64,000 bases of DNA from Desulfovibrio aminophilus DSM 12254 (GCF_000422565.1 NZ_KE383875.1:193742-257741); one strand, 5' to 3'; positions 17,539 through 26,924 are shown, counted from the stretch's first letter. Numbers and translations: made by a program. The notes: generated by a model from the letters alone, not told the origin.

Positions 17539-18518
17539 GCCCGCGCCTGGCGGTCGTCGGCCTGGGCCGCATCGGATGCGGCCTGGACATGGGGCCCGGG
17601 GGCAACCTCGGACAGACCCACGCCGGAGCCGCGCGCCTCTGTCCGGGCCTGGAACTGGCGGGCGGGGCCGATCCGGACCCCGGACGGCGCGAGGCTTTCC
17701 GGCTGGCATTCGGGGTTCCGGCCTTCGCCTCGGCCGAGGAGATGTTCGCTGCGCTGCGGCCGGACATGGCCGCCGTGGCGACTCCTCCCGATCTGCACGC
17801 GGACGGGGTTCTGGCCGCCCTGGACGGCGGAGTCCGGGCCGTGGTCTGCGAGAAACCCCTGGAGGCTGATCCGCGCCGCGCCGGAGAACTCGTGCGGCAA
17901 TGCCGCGAACGCGGCGCGATCCTGGCCGTCGCCCACTGGATGCGCTGGAGCGCGCCCTGGACCGGGGCCGCGCGGATGCTGCGCGAGGGAGGCCTGGGAA
18001 CCCCGCGCCGGGTCCGCTACCTCTATTCCAAGGGACTTTTCAACAGCGGCACCCACGCCCTGGACATCCTGCGCCTGCTCTTCGGGGAGATCGCGGAGGT
18101 CCGGGCCGAGGGCGCGTCCATGCTGGACACCGGCGAACTCAACGTGGACGGCCGGGTCCGGTTCCGGAACGGCTTGGAGGCCGAACTGCGGACCCTGGAC
18201 TACCGTGAGCACTTCACCACGGAATGCGACATCCTCGGCGGCCTGGGCCGCCTCGTGCTGGGCGACGAGGTCCGCCTCCTCAGACCCGCCGGGCCCGGCG
18301 GCCGCCTGGAGCCGATGACGCCGCCCTTCCCGACCGCCGACGCGGAGAGCCCCTTCGTGGCCCTCTACCGCGATCTGGCGCGGATTCTGGAACACGGCGG
18401 CGAACCCCGCTGCACGGGCCGCGACGCCCTGGCCGCGCTGCTGACGGCCCGGGCCCTGCTCCGCTCCCTGGAGGAAGGGGGCCGAACCATCATCCCGGAG
18501 AGTCCGGACCATGTCTGA
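17535..18518 (+). CDS. Gfo/Idh/MocA family oxidoreductase
   Basis: This is a 327-residue NAD(P)-dependent sugar oxidoreductase. The dinucleotide loop is VVGLGRIGCGLD, and ADMAAVATPPDLHADGVL and VVCEKPLEADPRRAGEL contain the family Glu-Lys-Pro signature. The second half has the expected sheet domain with FNSGTHALDILR carrying a likely catalytic His. It could oxidise or reduce a nucleotide sugar to create a keto group for the neighbouring aminotransferase. GTG at 17535 overlaps the cytidylyltransferase stop, and the gene ends overlapping the aminotransferase start. Confidence 0.85.
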   Translation: MSPRLAVVGLGRIGCGLDMGPGGNLGQTHAGAARLCPGLELAGGADPDPGRREAFRLAFGVPAFASAEEMFAALRPDMAAVATPPDLHADGVLAALDGGVRAVVCEKPLEADPRRAGELVRQCRERGAILAVAHWMRWSAPWTGAARMLREGGLGTPRRVRYLYSKGLFNSGTHALDILRLLFGEIAEVRAEGASMLDTGELNVDGRVRFRNGLEAELRTLDYREHFTTECDILGGLGRLVLGDEVRLLRPAGPGGRLEPMTPPFPTADAESPFVALYRDLARILEHGGEPRCTGRDALAALLTARALLRSLEEGGRTIIPESPDHV

Positions 18519-19752
18519 ACAACTGGCCCTGCTGGGCGGAGAGCCCGTCAGCCGCGAATCCTGGCCCTTCTACAACACCATCGGCTCCGAGGAGAAGGCG
18601 GAGGTCATGGACGTCCTCGACAGCGGGGTGCTCTCGGACTACCACGCCACGCCCGGCCCGCGCTTCCTGGGCGGCCCCAAGGTCCGTCTGCTGGAAGAAC
18701 GCTGGAACGAGGCGTTCGGCGTCCCGCACTCCGTGGCCATGAACTCCGCCACGAGCTGCCTGCACGCGGCCCTGCACGCCTGCGGCGTGGGCCCCGGCGA
18801 CGAGGTCGTGGCGCCCCAGCTCGGAATGTCCGCCGCCGCCGCGGTGGTGACGGCCCTGGGCGCGCGGCCCGTTTTCGCGGACTGCCGCCCCCGGACCATG
18901 CTCCTGGACCCCGCGGACCTCGCCCGGCGCTGCGGCCCGAAGACCAAGGCCTGCATCGTGGTGCATCTGGCCGGGCAACCCGCGCCCATGGACGAGATCA
19001 TGGCCCTGGCCGCCGAGCGCGGCTTCAAGGTCGTGGAGGACAACGCCCAGGCTCCGGGCGCCCTGTACAGGGGCCGCCCGGCGGGGACCATCGGCCACGT
19101 GGGCTGCTTCAGCCTGAACTGCCACAAGATCATCCAGTGCGGCGAGGGCGGCGTGGCCTGCACCCACGACCCGGAACTGGCCCTGCGCCTGCGGCTCTTC
19201 CGCAACCACGGCGAGAAATGCGCCACCGCCTATGGCCTGGCGGCCGAAGCCCCCTACGGTCTGAACCTGCGGCTCACCGAACTGTCCGCCGCCGTGGCCG
19301 TGCATCAGCTGGGCCGCCTCAAGGAGCTCAACGCCCGCACCGTGCTCATGGCCGAGCGCCTGACCGCCGCCCTGAACCTGCCCGGCATCCTTCCCCCGGA
19401 GCGTGTGCCCGACACCACGCACGTCTACTACATCTATCACTGGGAGTACCTGGCCGAGGCCGTGGGAGTTCCGGCGGAACTCTTCGCCCGCGCCGTGCGG
19501 GCCGAGGGTTTCCCGGTCCACGCCCACTACGGCTATCTTCTCTCCGACCTGCCGCCCTTCAACGGCGGCCGCGCGCCCGCCCCGGCCCCGCAGTCCCACC
19601 CGGACTACCCCGGAGCCAGCCAGGCCATCCGCGACTCCCTCTGGACCATGTTCCTGCGCCCGCACCTCTCCCTGGAGGACGTGGACCTCCTGGCCGAGGC
19701 CGTGCGCAAGGTCCACCGCCACCGCGAGGCCCTGCGGAGGTCCGCCGCATGA
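18511..19752 (+). CDS. DegT/DnrJ/EryC1/StrS sugar aminotransferase
   Basis: This 413-residue PLP enzyme has AMNSATSCLHAALHA, VVEDNAQAPGALYRG and the PLP lysine in FSLNCHKIIQCGEGG (Lys206), followed by NLRLTELSAAVA. It transfers an amino group to a keto sugar. The oxidoreductase gene just before it overlaps by eight bases, which suggests the pair makes an amino sugar by oxidation and transamination. The start AACTGGCC after ATG at 18511 is preceded by GGAGAGTCC. It is more like the StrS/KdnA-type enzymes than PseC. Confidence 0.87.
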   Translation: MSEQLALLGGEPVSRESWPFYNTIGSEEKAEVMDVLDSGVLSDYHATPGPRFLGGPKVRLLEERWNEAFGVPHSVAMNSATSCLHAALHACGVGPGDEVVAPQLGMSAAAAVVTALGARPVFADCRPRTMLLDPADLARRCGPKTKACIVVHLAGQPAPMDEIMALAAERGFKVVEDNAQAPGALYRGRPAGTIGHVGCFSLNCHKIIQCGEGGVACTHDPELALRLRLFRNHGEKCATAYGLAAEAPYGLNLRLTELSAAVAVHQLGRLKELNARTVLMAERLTAALNLPGILPPERVPDTTHVYYIYHWEYLAEAVGVPAELFARAVRAEGFPVHAHYGYLLSDLPPFNGGRAPAPAPQSHPDYPGASQAIRDSLWTMFLRPHLSLEDVDLLAEAVRKVHRHREALRRSAA

Positions 19753-20822
19753 AGGCCCTCTTCCTGGCCGCCGAACCGGGTGGGGCCACCACCCTGGGCC
19801 CCGTGGCCGCCCGCCTGCCGGGCGCGCCGGTCTACGCCAGTTCCCGGGCCGCCCCCGGATTCGCGGAATTCGGGGTCCGGGCCCGGGTCCTGCCCGATCC
19901 GTCCGGCCCGGAGGAGGGGATGGACGTGGTGCGGGGCCTGCTGGAGCGCCACCGGCCCGACGTGCTGGTCGGCTCCCTGCTCGGCCCCCCGGAAACCTCC
20001 CTGGACCGGGCCGCCGCCCGGGTGCTCTCCGGCCTGCCCACGCGGCACCTGGCCGTCCTGGACAGCTGGATGCACCTGGATCTGCGCTTCGACCGCCGGG
20101 ACGGCCGGTTCGTCCACCTGCCGGACATCGTGGCCCTGCCCGACGGCTTCGTGTTCCAGGAAATGGTCGACCTCGGCTTTCCCGCCGAACGGCTGGCCGT
20201 CACCGGGCACCCGTTCTTCGACGGCATCGTCCCCCACCCCCGTTCCGGCGCGGGCTCGCGCCCCCGGCGCCTGGGCTTCCTGCTCCAGCCCCTGGCCGGG
20301 CTCGTGGAGGCGGGCCACGTGCCACACCCCGGCTACACCGAGACCGAGGCCGTGCGGCTCTTCTTCGAGGCCCTGGAACTGGCCGGGGAACAGCTGCCGG
20401 AGGTCGAGATTCTCCTGCGTGAGCACCCGCGCCGCGACTCACGCTACGAGATTCCGGCCGCGTTCCGCTCCCGGGTGCGCGTCTCCCGCGAAGGCGGCGG
20501 CTGGGAGTTCACCCGCGGCCTGGACGCGGTGGCTGGCATGAGCGGCACCCTGCTCGTGTACTCCTTCCTGGCCGGCCAGCCCACCGTGGTCTGCCAGCCC
20601 GGACTGACGCAGACGCCGGACCCGAACGTCCTCACCCGCTTCGGCATGACCCCCAACGCCGACACCGCCGGGCGCCTGGCCCGGGAGCTGACGGCGGCCC
20701 TGACCGACCCGGCCTACCAGTTGGACGAGACCGCGCGGAAGGCGCGGGACCGCTTCCCCCTGGACGGCGGCAACTGCGGGCGCATCCTCGCCCTCATGGA
20801 GGACGGCCGTGTCCGACGCTGA
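19749..20822 (+). CDS. Putative GT-B-type glycosyltransferase
   Basis: The 357-residue protein has the general look of a GT-B transferase: an N-terminal Rossmann part (ALFLAAEPGGATTLGPVAARL, HRPDVLVGSLLGPPETS) and a C-terminal part with LLREHPRRDSR and AVAGMSGTLLVYSFLAGQPTVV. The last stretch corresponds to the nucleotide-binding loop that selects the donor. I do not recognise the exact family. It overlaps both neighbours and lies among sugar-modifying genes. Confidence 0.6.
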   Translation: MKALFLAAEPGGATTLGPVAARLPGAPVYASSRAAPGFAEFGVRARVLPDPSGPEEGMDVVRGLLERHRPDVLVGSLLGPPETSLDRAAARVLSGLPTRHLAVLDSWMHLDLRFDRRDGRFVHLPDIVALPDGFVFQEMVDLGFPAERLAVTGHPFFDGIVPHPRSGAGSRPRRLGFLLQPLAGLVEAGHVPHPGYTETEAVRLFFEALELAGEQLPEVEILLREHPRRDSRYEIPAAFRSRVRVSREGGGWEFTRGLDAVAGMSGTLLVYSFLAGQPTVVCQPGLTQTPDPNVLTRFGMTPNADTAGRLARELTAALTDPAYQLDETARKARDRFPLDGGNCGRILALMEDGRVRR

Positions 20823-21831
20823 ACGCACCTTGCGGCCCGAGGAAGCGCATCGCCTCTTTCACGAGGCCCTGGCCCGCGAGGAAGCCCGGTACGTGGACCC
20901 GGCCACGGGAGCCGTCCGCGCCGGAATGGGCGCGACGCCCGCGGCCTGCGCGGCCTGCGGCGGCCCCCTGAACGAGGCGGGGGGGGGCTACGCCGCCTGC
21001 CGGGACTGCGGCACCCTGAACAGCAGCCCCCGTCTGGACCCGGAACTCCTGCCCGAATTGTGGACCGACGACGGGGCGGCGGCCTTCTTCCATCGTCACG
21101 TCTACGCCCCCACCGCCGCGCGGCGCATGGGCCTCATGCGCGAACGGGCGGCCGTGCTGGCCGGGCTCCTGCCCACCGGCCGGGTGCTGGAGGCGGGCTG
21201 CTCCATCGGCCTCTTCCTGGACGCCCTGACCGAACGGGGATTCCACGCCGAGGGCGTGGAAGTGGTTGAGCACTGCGTGGAGACCTGCCGCGCCAAGGGC
21301 CATCGGGTCCAACGCGCGGCCTTCGAGCAGGCCGACCTGGGGGAGGGAGTCTATGACGGGCTGGCGGCCTTCGAGGTTTTGGCCCACCTGGCCGATCCCC
21401 GGGCCTTCGCGGACAGGGCGCGGCGCTGCCTGCGGCCGGGCGGAGTGCTGTTCCTGACCACGCCCAACGCGGCGGGACTGGAGTACGACACCATCTGGGA
21501 GGGCGGGACCGCCCGGCACGACAACCTCAAGCCGCACGTCTTCCTGCAGATCCTCACCGCCGAGGGCCTGCGCCGCCTCCTCGAAACGGCCGGGTTCGAG
21601 GTGCTCCGGCTGGAGACCCCGGGGCGCATGGACGTGGAGAACATCCGCAACACGGCCCTGGGCGAAAGCCGACGCTTCTCCTGCTGCTTCTTCGACGGAC
21701 TGTTCCTGGACGAGGGCCCCGAGGCGGAAACCGCGCGGGCGGCGTTCCAGAAATTTCTCGCGGACACGGGGCGTTCCGGCCACATGCTGCTGCTCGCCAG
21801 GGCCGGTGAGACGCGCCCTCCTGGCCGGTAG
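20809..21831 (+). CDS. Zinc-ribbon SAM methyltransferase with poly-G tract
   Basis: The 340-residue protein has a zinc ribbon (Cys47-x2-Cys50, Cys64-x2-Cys67), the SAM loop RVLEAGCSIGLFLDAL, and FLTTPNAAGLEYDT. It is a class I methyltransferase, probably acting on a glycan. GTG at 20809 follows GGAGG. A run of nine G (20979-20987) encodes Gly58-Gly60 within the zinc ribbon. Slippage there would shift the frame early in the gene, so the gene could be phase variable. Confidence 0.78.
   Translation: MSDAERTLRPEEAHRLFHEALAREEARYVDPATGAVRAGMGATPAACAACGGPLNEAGGGYAACRDCGTLNSSPRLDPELLPELWTDDGAAAFFHRHVYAPTAARRMGLMRERAAVLAGLLPTGRVLEAGCSIGLFLDALTERGFHAEGVEVVEHCVETCRAKGHRVQRAAFEQADLGEGVYDGLAAFEVLAHLADPRAFADRARRCLRPGGVLFLTTPNAAGLEYDTIWEGGTARHDNLKPHVFLQILTAEGLRRLLETAGFEVLRLETPGRMDVENIRNTALGESRRFSCCFFDGLFLDEGPEAETARAAFQKFLADTGRSGHMLLLARAGETRPPGR
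20979..20987 (+). repeat. G9 homopolymer in methyltransferase gene
   Basis: Nine consecutive G residues fall at codons 57-60 of the methyltransferase at 20809-21831. This is the longest single-base run I noticed in the window; other G or C runs are mostly six or shorter. In the present length the frame is open. Confidence 0.9.
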
Positions 21832-21895
21832 GCGCAATTTTTGCTAGCGTTTCGGGGGCAGGCACCTTTTTGACCCGTTACAAGGATCTCGGACC

Positions 21896-23500
21896 ATGAA
21901 CGTGACTTTCATCTTCCCCGACTGGGTGGACCCCGAGGCGACCATTGAGCACGACAAGCAGGGGCACGGCATCGGCCACCTGAGCTTCGCCGTGGCCACG
22001 CTCTCGGCCGTGCTCAAGCAGAGCGGTCACGACGTGAACCTTCTGCACATCTGCTACACGCCCAAGGAGACGTCCTTCAAGGACATGCTTCGTGAGCAGT
22101 GCGGAAAGACCGACCTCTTCGCCTTCTCGTTCACCGAGGTGGAGAAGTTCTGGGTCCGGGACATGGCCCGCTGGATTCACGAGGAGACGGGCAGGCCCTG
22201 CATCGGAGGCGGCATCTATCCGACCCTGGAGCCGGAAAAGACCCTGCGGATGCTCGGCCTGGACATGGCCTGCATCGGCGAGGGCGAGGACGCCATGCTC
22301 GAGGTCTGCGCCCGCATGGAGCAGGGCCGGGACGCCGAGGGCGTGGAGAACATCTGGTTCCTGCGCGGCGAGGAGCTGGTCAAGAACCCCACCGGCCGCT
22401 TCGTGGAGGACTTGGACACCCTGCCGCCCTTCGACTACGACCTTTTCGACCCCAGCCGCCTGAAGATCTTCGTCTCCAACCTGCCCCGGCTCTACTACCT
22501 CTGCACGCGCAACTGCGTCTTCGGCTGCGCCTTCTGCGCCAACCACGCCAAGCGCCAGGCCATGAAGTGCGGCAGCAAGTACGTGCGGCGCTTCAGCCCG
22601 GAGCGCGTCATCTCCGACCTCAAGCTCTACCTGAGCAAGTTCCCCCAGGTGCGGCTCATCCACTTCGCCGACGAGGTCATCCACCAGGACAAGGAGTGGT
22701 TCGGCCGCCTCATGAAGCTCTACCGCGAGGAGATCGCCCTGCCCTGGCGCTCCTACGCCATGGTCAAGGTGCTCGACGAGGAGGTCATCGGAATCATGGC
22801 CCGCTCCCATTGCGCGCGGGTCAACCTGGGCATCGAGGCCGGTTCGGCGCGGGTCCGCAAGCTCTACAACCGCCCCGAGGTCACCGAGGAGGAGATCATC
22901 GGAAAGATCAAACTCCTCAAGCGCCACGGCATCGACGTGCACACCTCCACCCTGCTCAACGCGCCCACCGAGACCCTCGACGAGATGATCGAGACCATCA
23001 AGCTGGTGGCCCGGGCCGACACCGACATCGCCGTGACCGGCATCGTGGTGCCCTACGACGGCACGCGCCTGCGCCGCATGGCCGAGGAGATGGACCTCTA
23101 CGACGAATTGGCCGTGGAGAACACCGGAGTGAGCATCCGGCCCGTGGACTGCACCCCGAACAAGGTTCTCTTTCTCTACCACGCCTATCGGCTGCTGGTG
23201 GAAGTCTACAAATACCTGTACAAGCGCCCGGGCCTGAGCCGCTTCCTGATGCCCGCGGTGGACGCGGTGGTCAAAAGCCCGCTGCTGCCCCACACGCTGC
23301 TCATCGCCATCCGCAAGCGCTTCTTCGAGGGCCGCATCCTGAACTGGGCTTACCGCAAGGCGGAAACCCGCCTGGGCAGGGAAGAGCGGAATCTGAAGAC
23401 GGCCATCAACGAGGTGGTCGACCTGGACCATCAGGTCGCCCTGCCTCCGGGCCGGGAACAAGTCGTAAGGAGGATGGGCCATGCCGCCGATCCCCGCTGA
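21896..23500 (+). CDS. B12-binding-type radical SAM protein
   Basis: The 534-residue protein has an N-terminal cobalamin-type domain (CIGGGIYPTLEPEKTLRMLG, ACIGEGEDAM) and a radical SAM motif at Cys207-x3-Cys211-x2-Cys214 (CVFGCAFC). Later stretches INLGIEAGSA-like and IVVPYDGTRLRRMAEEM are typical of the BchE/P-methylase-like superfamily. The substrate is unknown. A 64-base gap with GCTAGC and a T-run precedes it, so it may have its own weak promoter. AAGGA lies before the ATG. It overlaps the deacetylase gene by 20 bases. Confidence 0.85.
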   Translation: MNVTFIFPDWVDPEATIEHDKQGHGIGHLSFAVATLSAVLKQSGHDVNLLHICYTPKETSFKDMLREQCGKTDLFAFSFTEVEKFWVRDMARWIHEETGRPCIGGGIYPTLEPEKTLRMLGLDMACIGEGEDAMLEVCARMEQGRDAEGVENIWFLRGEELVKNPTGRFVEDLDTLPPFDYDLFDPSRLKIFVSNLPRLYYLCTRNCVFGCAFCANHAKRQAMKCGSKYVRRFSPERVISDLKLYLSKFPQVRLIHFADEVIHQDKEWFGRLMKLYREEIALPWRSYAMVKVLDEEVIGIMARSHCARVNLGIEAGSARVRKLYNRPEVTEEEIIGKIKLLKRHGIDVHTSTLLNAPTETLDEMIETIKLVARADTDIAVTGIVVPYDGTRLRRMAEEMDLYDELAVENTGVSIRPVDCTPNKVLFLYHAYRLLVEVYKYLYKRPGLSRFLMPAVDAVVKSPLLPHTLLIAIRKRFFEGRILNWAYRKAETRLGREERNLKTAINEVVDLDHQVALPPGREQVVRRMGHAADPR

Positions 23501-24188
23501 CTTCGGCCCGGTTCTGGTGGTCGCCGCGCACCACGACGACGAGGTTCTGGGTTGCGGCGGGGTTCTGGCCCGCCTGGCCCGCGCCGGGCATGACGTGCAT
23601 GTGGCCATCCTGGGCGAGGGGGCGACCTGCCGCCTGGACGACGGCGACGAGGCGGCCAAGGCCGCGCTCGCGCGGCTCCAACAGGACCAGGCCCGACGCG
23701 CCGCCGCCATTCTCGGTGTGCGCGCGGTCCATTTCGGCGACCTCCCGGACAATCGCTTCGACTCCCTGCCCCTGCTGGATGTCGTGCGCCGGGTGGAGGC
23801 CCTGGTCCGCGAGGTCGGCCCCGGCCTCGTGCTGACGCATCACCACGGCGACCTGAACGTGGACCACGCCGTGACGGCGCGGGCCGTGCTCACCGCCGCC
23901 AGACCCCTGCCCGACCGGACGACGCGGGCCGTCCTGAGCTTCGAGGCCCCCTCCTCCACTGAATGGGCCTTCGGGCTTCCCGGCTCCCCGTTCCGCCCGA
24001 CGCTGTTCGTGGACATCGCCGAGCACCTCCAGGCCAAGCTGGAGGCCCTGGCCGCCTATGGCGACGAAATGCGGCCCTTCCCCCACCCCCGTTCGGCCGA
24101 GGCGGTCCGCCACCTGGCCGCCCTGCGGGGTGCGACGGCGGGACGGACCGCCGCCGAGGCCTTCGAAATCCTTCATTGGACCATGTAG
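23481..24188 (+). CDS. PIG-L/LmbE family N-deacetylase
   Basis: The 235-residue protein has AHHDDEVLGCGG near residues 15-26, the zinc-binding signature of PIG-L/LmbE deacetylases, and THHHGDLNVDH, which provides another zinc ligand and the catalytic region. Such enzymes remove an acetyl group from N-acetyl sugars. In this cluster it probably trims an amino sugar of the glycan or its precursor. ATG at 23481 follows GGAGG and lies inside the end of the radical SAM gene. Confidence 0.88.
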   Translation: MPPIPADFGPVLVVAAHHDDEVLGCGGVLARLARAGHDVHVAILGEGATCRLDDGDEAAKAALARLQQDQARRAAAILGVRAVHFGDLPDNRFDSLPLLDVVRRVEALVREVGPGLVLTHHHGDLNVDHAVTARAVLTAARPLPDRTTRAVLSFEAPSSTEWAFGLPGSPFRPTLFVDIAEHLQAKLEALAAYGDEMRPFPHPRSAEAVRHLAALRGATAGRTAAEAFEILHWTM

Positions 24189-24201
24189 CGAGATCCGCGC
24201 C

Positions 24202-25830
24202 ATGAAATCCGCTGAGAAAACCGCCCCCCCCTGCGATTCCTTCAGCAAGCTGCTGCACGCCTTCAGCGGCCTGCGGGGCTCCGTTCCGGCTCCCACGCGC
24301 CCGGAAACCGTGCTCTTCTGGCGTTCGCCCAGCGGCGTCCTGCCCTCCCTGACCATCGAGATGGTGGTGGCCCTGGGCCTGCGTCGACGCGGCCTGCGGC
24401 CCGTCTTCTCCATCTGCGGCGGGCTGCTCTCCGGCTGCCTCATGCGCGAGATGCACCGCGACCGGGACATGGACCGCTGGGGCAGGGAGTGCGCCCCCTG
24501 CGCCGAACAGGCCCGCGCCCTGCTCCGGGCCGCCGGGCTGGAGCAGGTGGAGGCCGGGGAGACGGTGACCCCGGAGACCGCCGCGCGCCTTGATGAACTG
24601 GCCCAGGCCCTGCCCCTGGCGGACATCCCCGGGCACACGGCCCACGGGGTCAAGACCGGCGAATTCGCCGTCTCCTCCCTGGCCCGCTACCTCGGCGGCG
24701 TGACCATGGACCCCGCGAGCCCGCTCTACGAGCGCCTGCTGCGGGCCTTCTTCTCCAGCAGCCTGCGGAACACCGAGGCCGCCGCGGCGACCCTGGACCG
24801 CCTCCGCCCGGACCGCGTGGTCATGCAGGACGGCATCTACGTGGACTGGGGCCCGATGTTCAATCTCTGCCTGACCCGGGGCATCCCCGTGACCCGCTGG
24901 GAACGCGGCTACGTCCTGGATCATCTCATCATGCGCACCTGCGTGAACGAGAACCGGCACATCTATTCCCTCAGGGACGCGACCTGGGCCGAACTGGCCG
25001 GACGCGGCCTGGGCGAGCGGGAGGACCGGCTGCTGGACGAGTACTTCGCCCAGCGCAAGTCGGGAGTCCGCAGCCTGCATCTGCTCTTCACCGAAAAGCC
25101 CCTGGACCGCGAGGCCTTCCTGGACCGCTACGGACTGGACCGCGACAAGCCCGTCTGGTGCGTCTTCCCGCACGTGGGCTGGGACGCCGCCTTCGCCCTC
25201 CAGGATCTCGTCTTCGAGGACCAGACGGAATGGCTCACCGCCACCCTGGAGATCATCCGCCACGTGCCGGAAGTCACTTGGCTCATCAAGGTGCACCCCT
25301 CGGAACACAAGCTGGACACCCTCTACGGGGTCCGCGAACTGGTCCGCGACCGCTTCCCGGACCTGCCGGGGCACATCCGGGTCATCCCCTCCGACGACGG
25401 GATCAACACCTACGGCATGCTCCCACACATCCACGGCGGGATCACCTGCATGGGCACCGTGGGCCTGGAACTGGCCGCGCACGGCAAACCGGTCATCCTC
25501 TCCGAGCGGGCCCACTACGGCGGCAAGGGCTTCACCCGGGACTCGGCCTCGCGTGAAGAGTACGCGCGGACCCTGCGCGAAGCGGGCGGCATCCCGGCCT
25601 TGACCCCGGAGGAGACCGCCCTGGCGCGGATTTACGCCCACGCCTACTTCGTGTCCCGGCAACTGCCCTTCCGCTTTATCCATCATTTCGACAACCTCAC
25701 CTTCACCTCCCTGGAGGAGCTGGACCCCGGCCGCGACCGGGCCATGGACCTCATCTGCGGGTCCATCCTCGACGGCGGGGAGTTTCTGCTGAACCCCGAA
25801 CCGGAACTCACCCCCGAAGGAAGCCGATGA
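24202..25830 (+). CDS. Capsule-type glycosyltransferase with poly-C tract at start
   Basis: The 542-residue protein resembles capsule-biosynthesis transferases of the KpsS/LipB kind. It has VMQDGIYVDWGPMFN, WLIKVHPSEHKL in the GT-B linker, and ITCMGTVGLELAAHGKPVIL, a donor-binding loop. No membrane segments are seen. Codons 8-10 include a run of eight C (24224-24231), so slippage would stop translation almost at once. ATG at 24202 is 13 bases after the deacetylase stop. The next gene begins by an ATGA overlap. Confidence 0.72.
   Translation: MKSAEKTAPPCDSFSKLLHAFSGLRGSVPAPTRPETVLFWRSPSGVLPSLTIEMVVALGLRRRGLRPVFSICGGLLSGCLMREMHRDRDMDRWGRECAPCAEQARALLRAAGLEQVEAGETVTPETAARLDELAQALPLADIPGHTAHGVKTGEFAVSSLARYLGGVTMDPASPLYERLLRAFFSSSLRNTEAAAATLDRLRPDRVVMQDGIYVDWGPMFNLCLTRGIPVTRWERGYVLDHLIMRTCVNENRHIYSLRDATWAELAGRGLGEREDRLLDEYFAQRKSGVRSLHLLFTEKPLDREAFLDRYGLDRDKPVWCVFPHVGWDAAFALQDLVFEDQTEWLTATLEIIRHVPEVTWLIKVHPSEHKLDTLYGVRELVRDRFPDLPGHIRVIPSDDGINTYGMLPHIHGGITCMGTVGLELAAHGKPVILSERAHYGGKGFTRDSASREEYARTLREAGGIPALTPEETALARIYAHAYFVSRQLPFRFIHHFDNLTFTSLEELDPGRDRAMDLICGSILDGGEFLLNPEPELTPEGSR
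24224..24231 (+). repeat. C8 homopolymer near start of glycosyltransferase
   Basis: Eight C residues occupy the end of codon 8 and codons 9-10 of the gene at 24202. The position, within 30 bases of the start codon of a surface-glycan transferase, is typical of phase-variable genes in other bacteria; variation here is untested. Confidence 0.9.
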
Positions 25831-26882
25831 ACATCCACGCCATCATGACCGCCCCGGCCGGGCTCTCGCCCAGCGACAAGGCCCTGATCTCGCTGCTGGC
25901 CCTGAACTGCCCGCCCGGCGGCACGGCCGTGGAGGTCGGCACCGGCTTCGGCGGTTCCTCCTTCATCATGCGCCAAGCCCGCCCGGACCTCACGATCCAC
26001 AGCCTCGACGTGCGCGTCTGGCCGGGTGTGCCGGAACGCCTGGACCCCATCGGGATCAAACGCTTCCTGGGCGACGCCGGGGCCTTCACGGCGGCCTGCC
26101 CGGACGAGGCGGACCTCCTGTTCATCGACGGCGACCACTCCTTCACCGGAGTGCGCAAGGATTTCGAAACCCTGGCTCCCAGGCTCAAGCCCGGCGGCGC
26201 CATCGCCTTCCACGACCACGCCATGTTCGCGGTGCGCCTCTTGTGCGACACCCTGCAGGACACCGGCGCGCTCGTGGACGTCTGCGGCGCGCACAACTTC
26301 CTCGTGGGGAAGCTCGCGCCCGGATTCCGCCCGCCCGACGCCGGAGACTACGCGCGCACCCTCTCGCGCCTCGTGCAAGCCGAAATCCACGGCGGTGCTC
26401 CCCGGGCGGTGACCCCGGACCCCTGGCCCCAGCGGCCCTACCTGGGCGACTTCGACGACCTCGCGGACACCCGGCTGGTGGGCAAGGGATGCTGCGGCTG
26501 GTTCATCAAGGAATTCTTCGACCTGCCCAGGGAGCTGTTCATCGATTCGGGCCAGGCCGAGAACCCCGGATTGCGCCACATCGTGCTCAGCAGCTTCGTG
26601 TCCGAGATCATCACCAACCTGCACGTGCGCAAGCAGGTGCCCTCGGACCACATTCTCGTCTTCCCGCAATACCGGCTGACGCAGCTCTTCCTGGACGATC
26701 TGGCCCGGGGCGGGGAACGCCTGCTGCGCATCGCGGCCGACGCGGTCGAGGCGGAGATCATCCGCCAGGCCCTGCTGCCTCTGGACGCCCCGACCCGCCT
26801 CGCCCTGGCCGGTACGGGACTGCCCGCCGCCTTCCTGCGGGGATTCTGGTATTTCCGCTGGCACACGGCCTTCGGCGCCTAG
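25827..26882 (+). CDS. SAM-dependent methyltransferase, Methyltransf_24 type
   Basis: The first 175 residues of this 351-residue protein form a SAM domain: TAVEVGTGFGGSSFIMRQ, ADLLFIDGDHSFTGVRKDFE and LKPGGAIAFHDHAM. This is the pattern of the Methyltransf_24 family often found with cephalosporin hydroxylase-like and glycan genes. The rest (LRHIVLSSFVSEIITNL onward) is not recognised and may bind the acceptor. It starts by overlapping the glycosyltransferase stop. Confidence 0.78.
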   Translation: MNIHAIMTAPAGLSPSDKALISLLALNCPPGGTAVEVGTGFGGSSFIMRQARPDLTIHSLDVRVWPGVPERLDPIGIKRFLGDAGAFTAACPDEADLLFIDGDHSFTGVRKDFETLAPRLKPGGAIAFHDHAMFAVRLLCDTLQDTGALVDVCGAHNFLVGKLAPGFRPPDAGDYARTLSRLVQAEIHGGAPRAVTPDPWPQRPYLGDFDDLADTRLVGKGCCGWFIKEFFDLPRELFIDSGQAENPGLRHIVLSSFVSEIITNLHVRKQVPSDHILVFPQYRLTQLFLDDLARGGERLLRIAADAVEAEIIRQALLPLDAPTRLALAGTGLPAAFLRGFWYFRWHTAFGA

Positions 26883-26924
26883 ACACCCTCAAACCAACAC
26901 AGGACGACACACCGCAGGCGGATC

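Noticed and set aside
14827-17709. Long minus-strand open frame (960 codons) and many similar long antisense frames across 1-36000
   Set aside because: They are opposite to well-supported genes and come from the high G+C of third codon positions; their translations show no family motifs and no ribosome sites.
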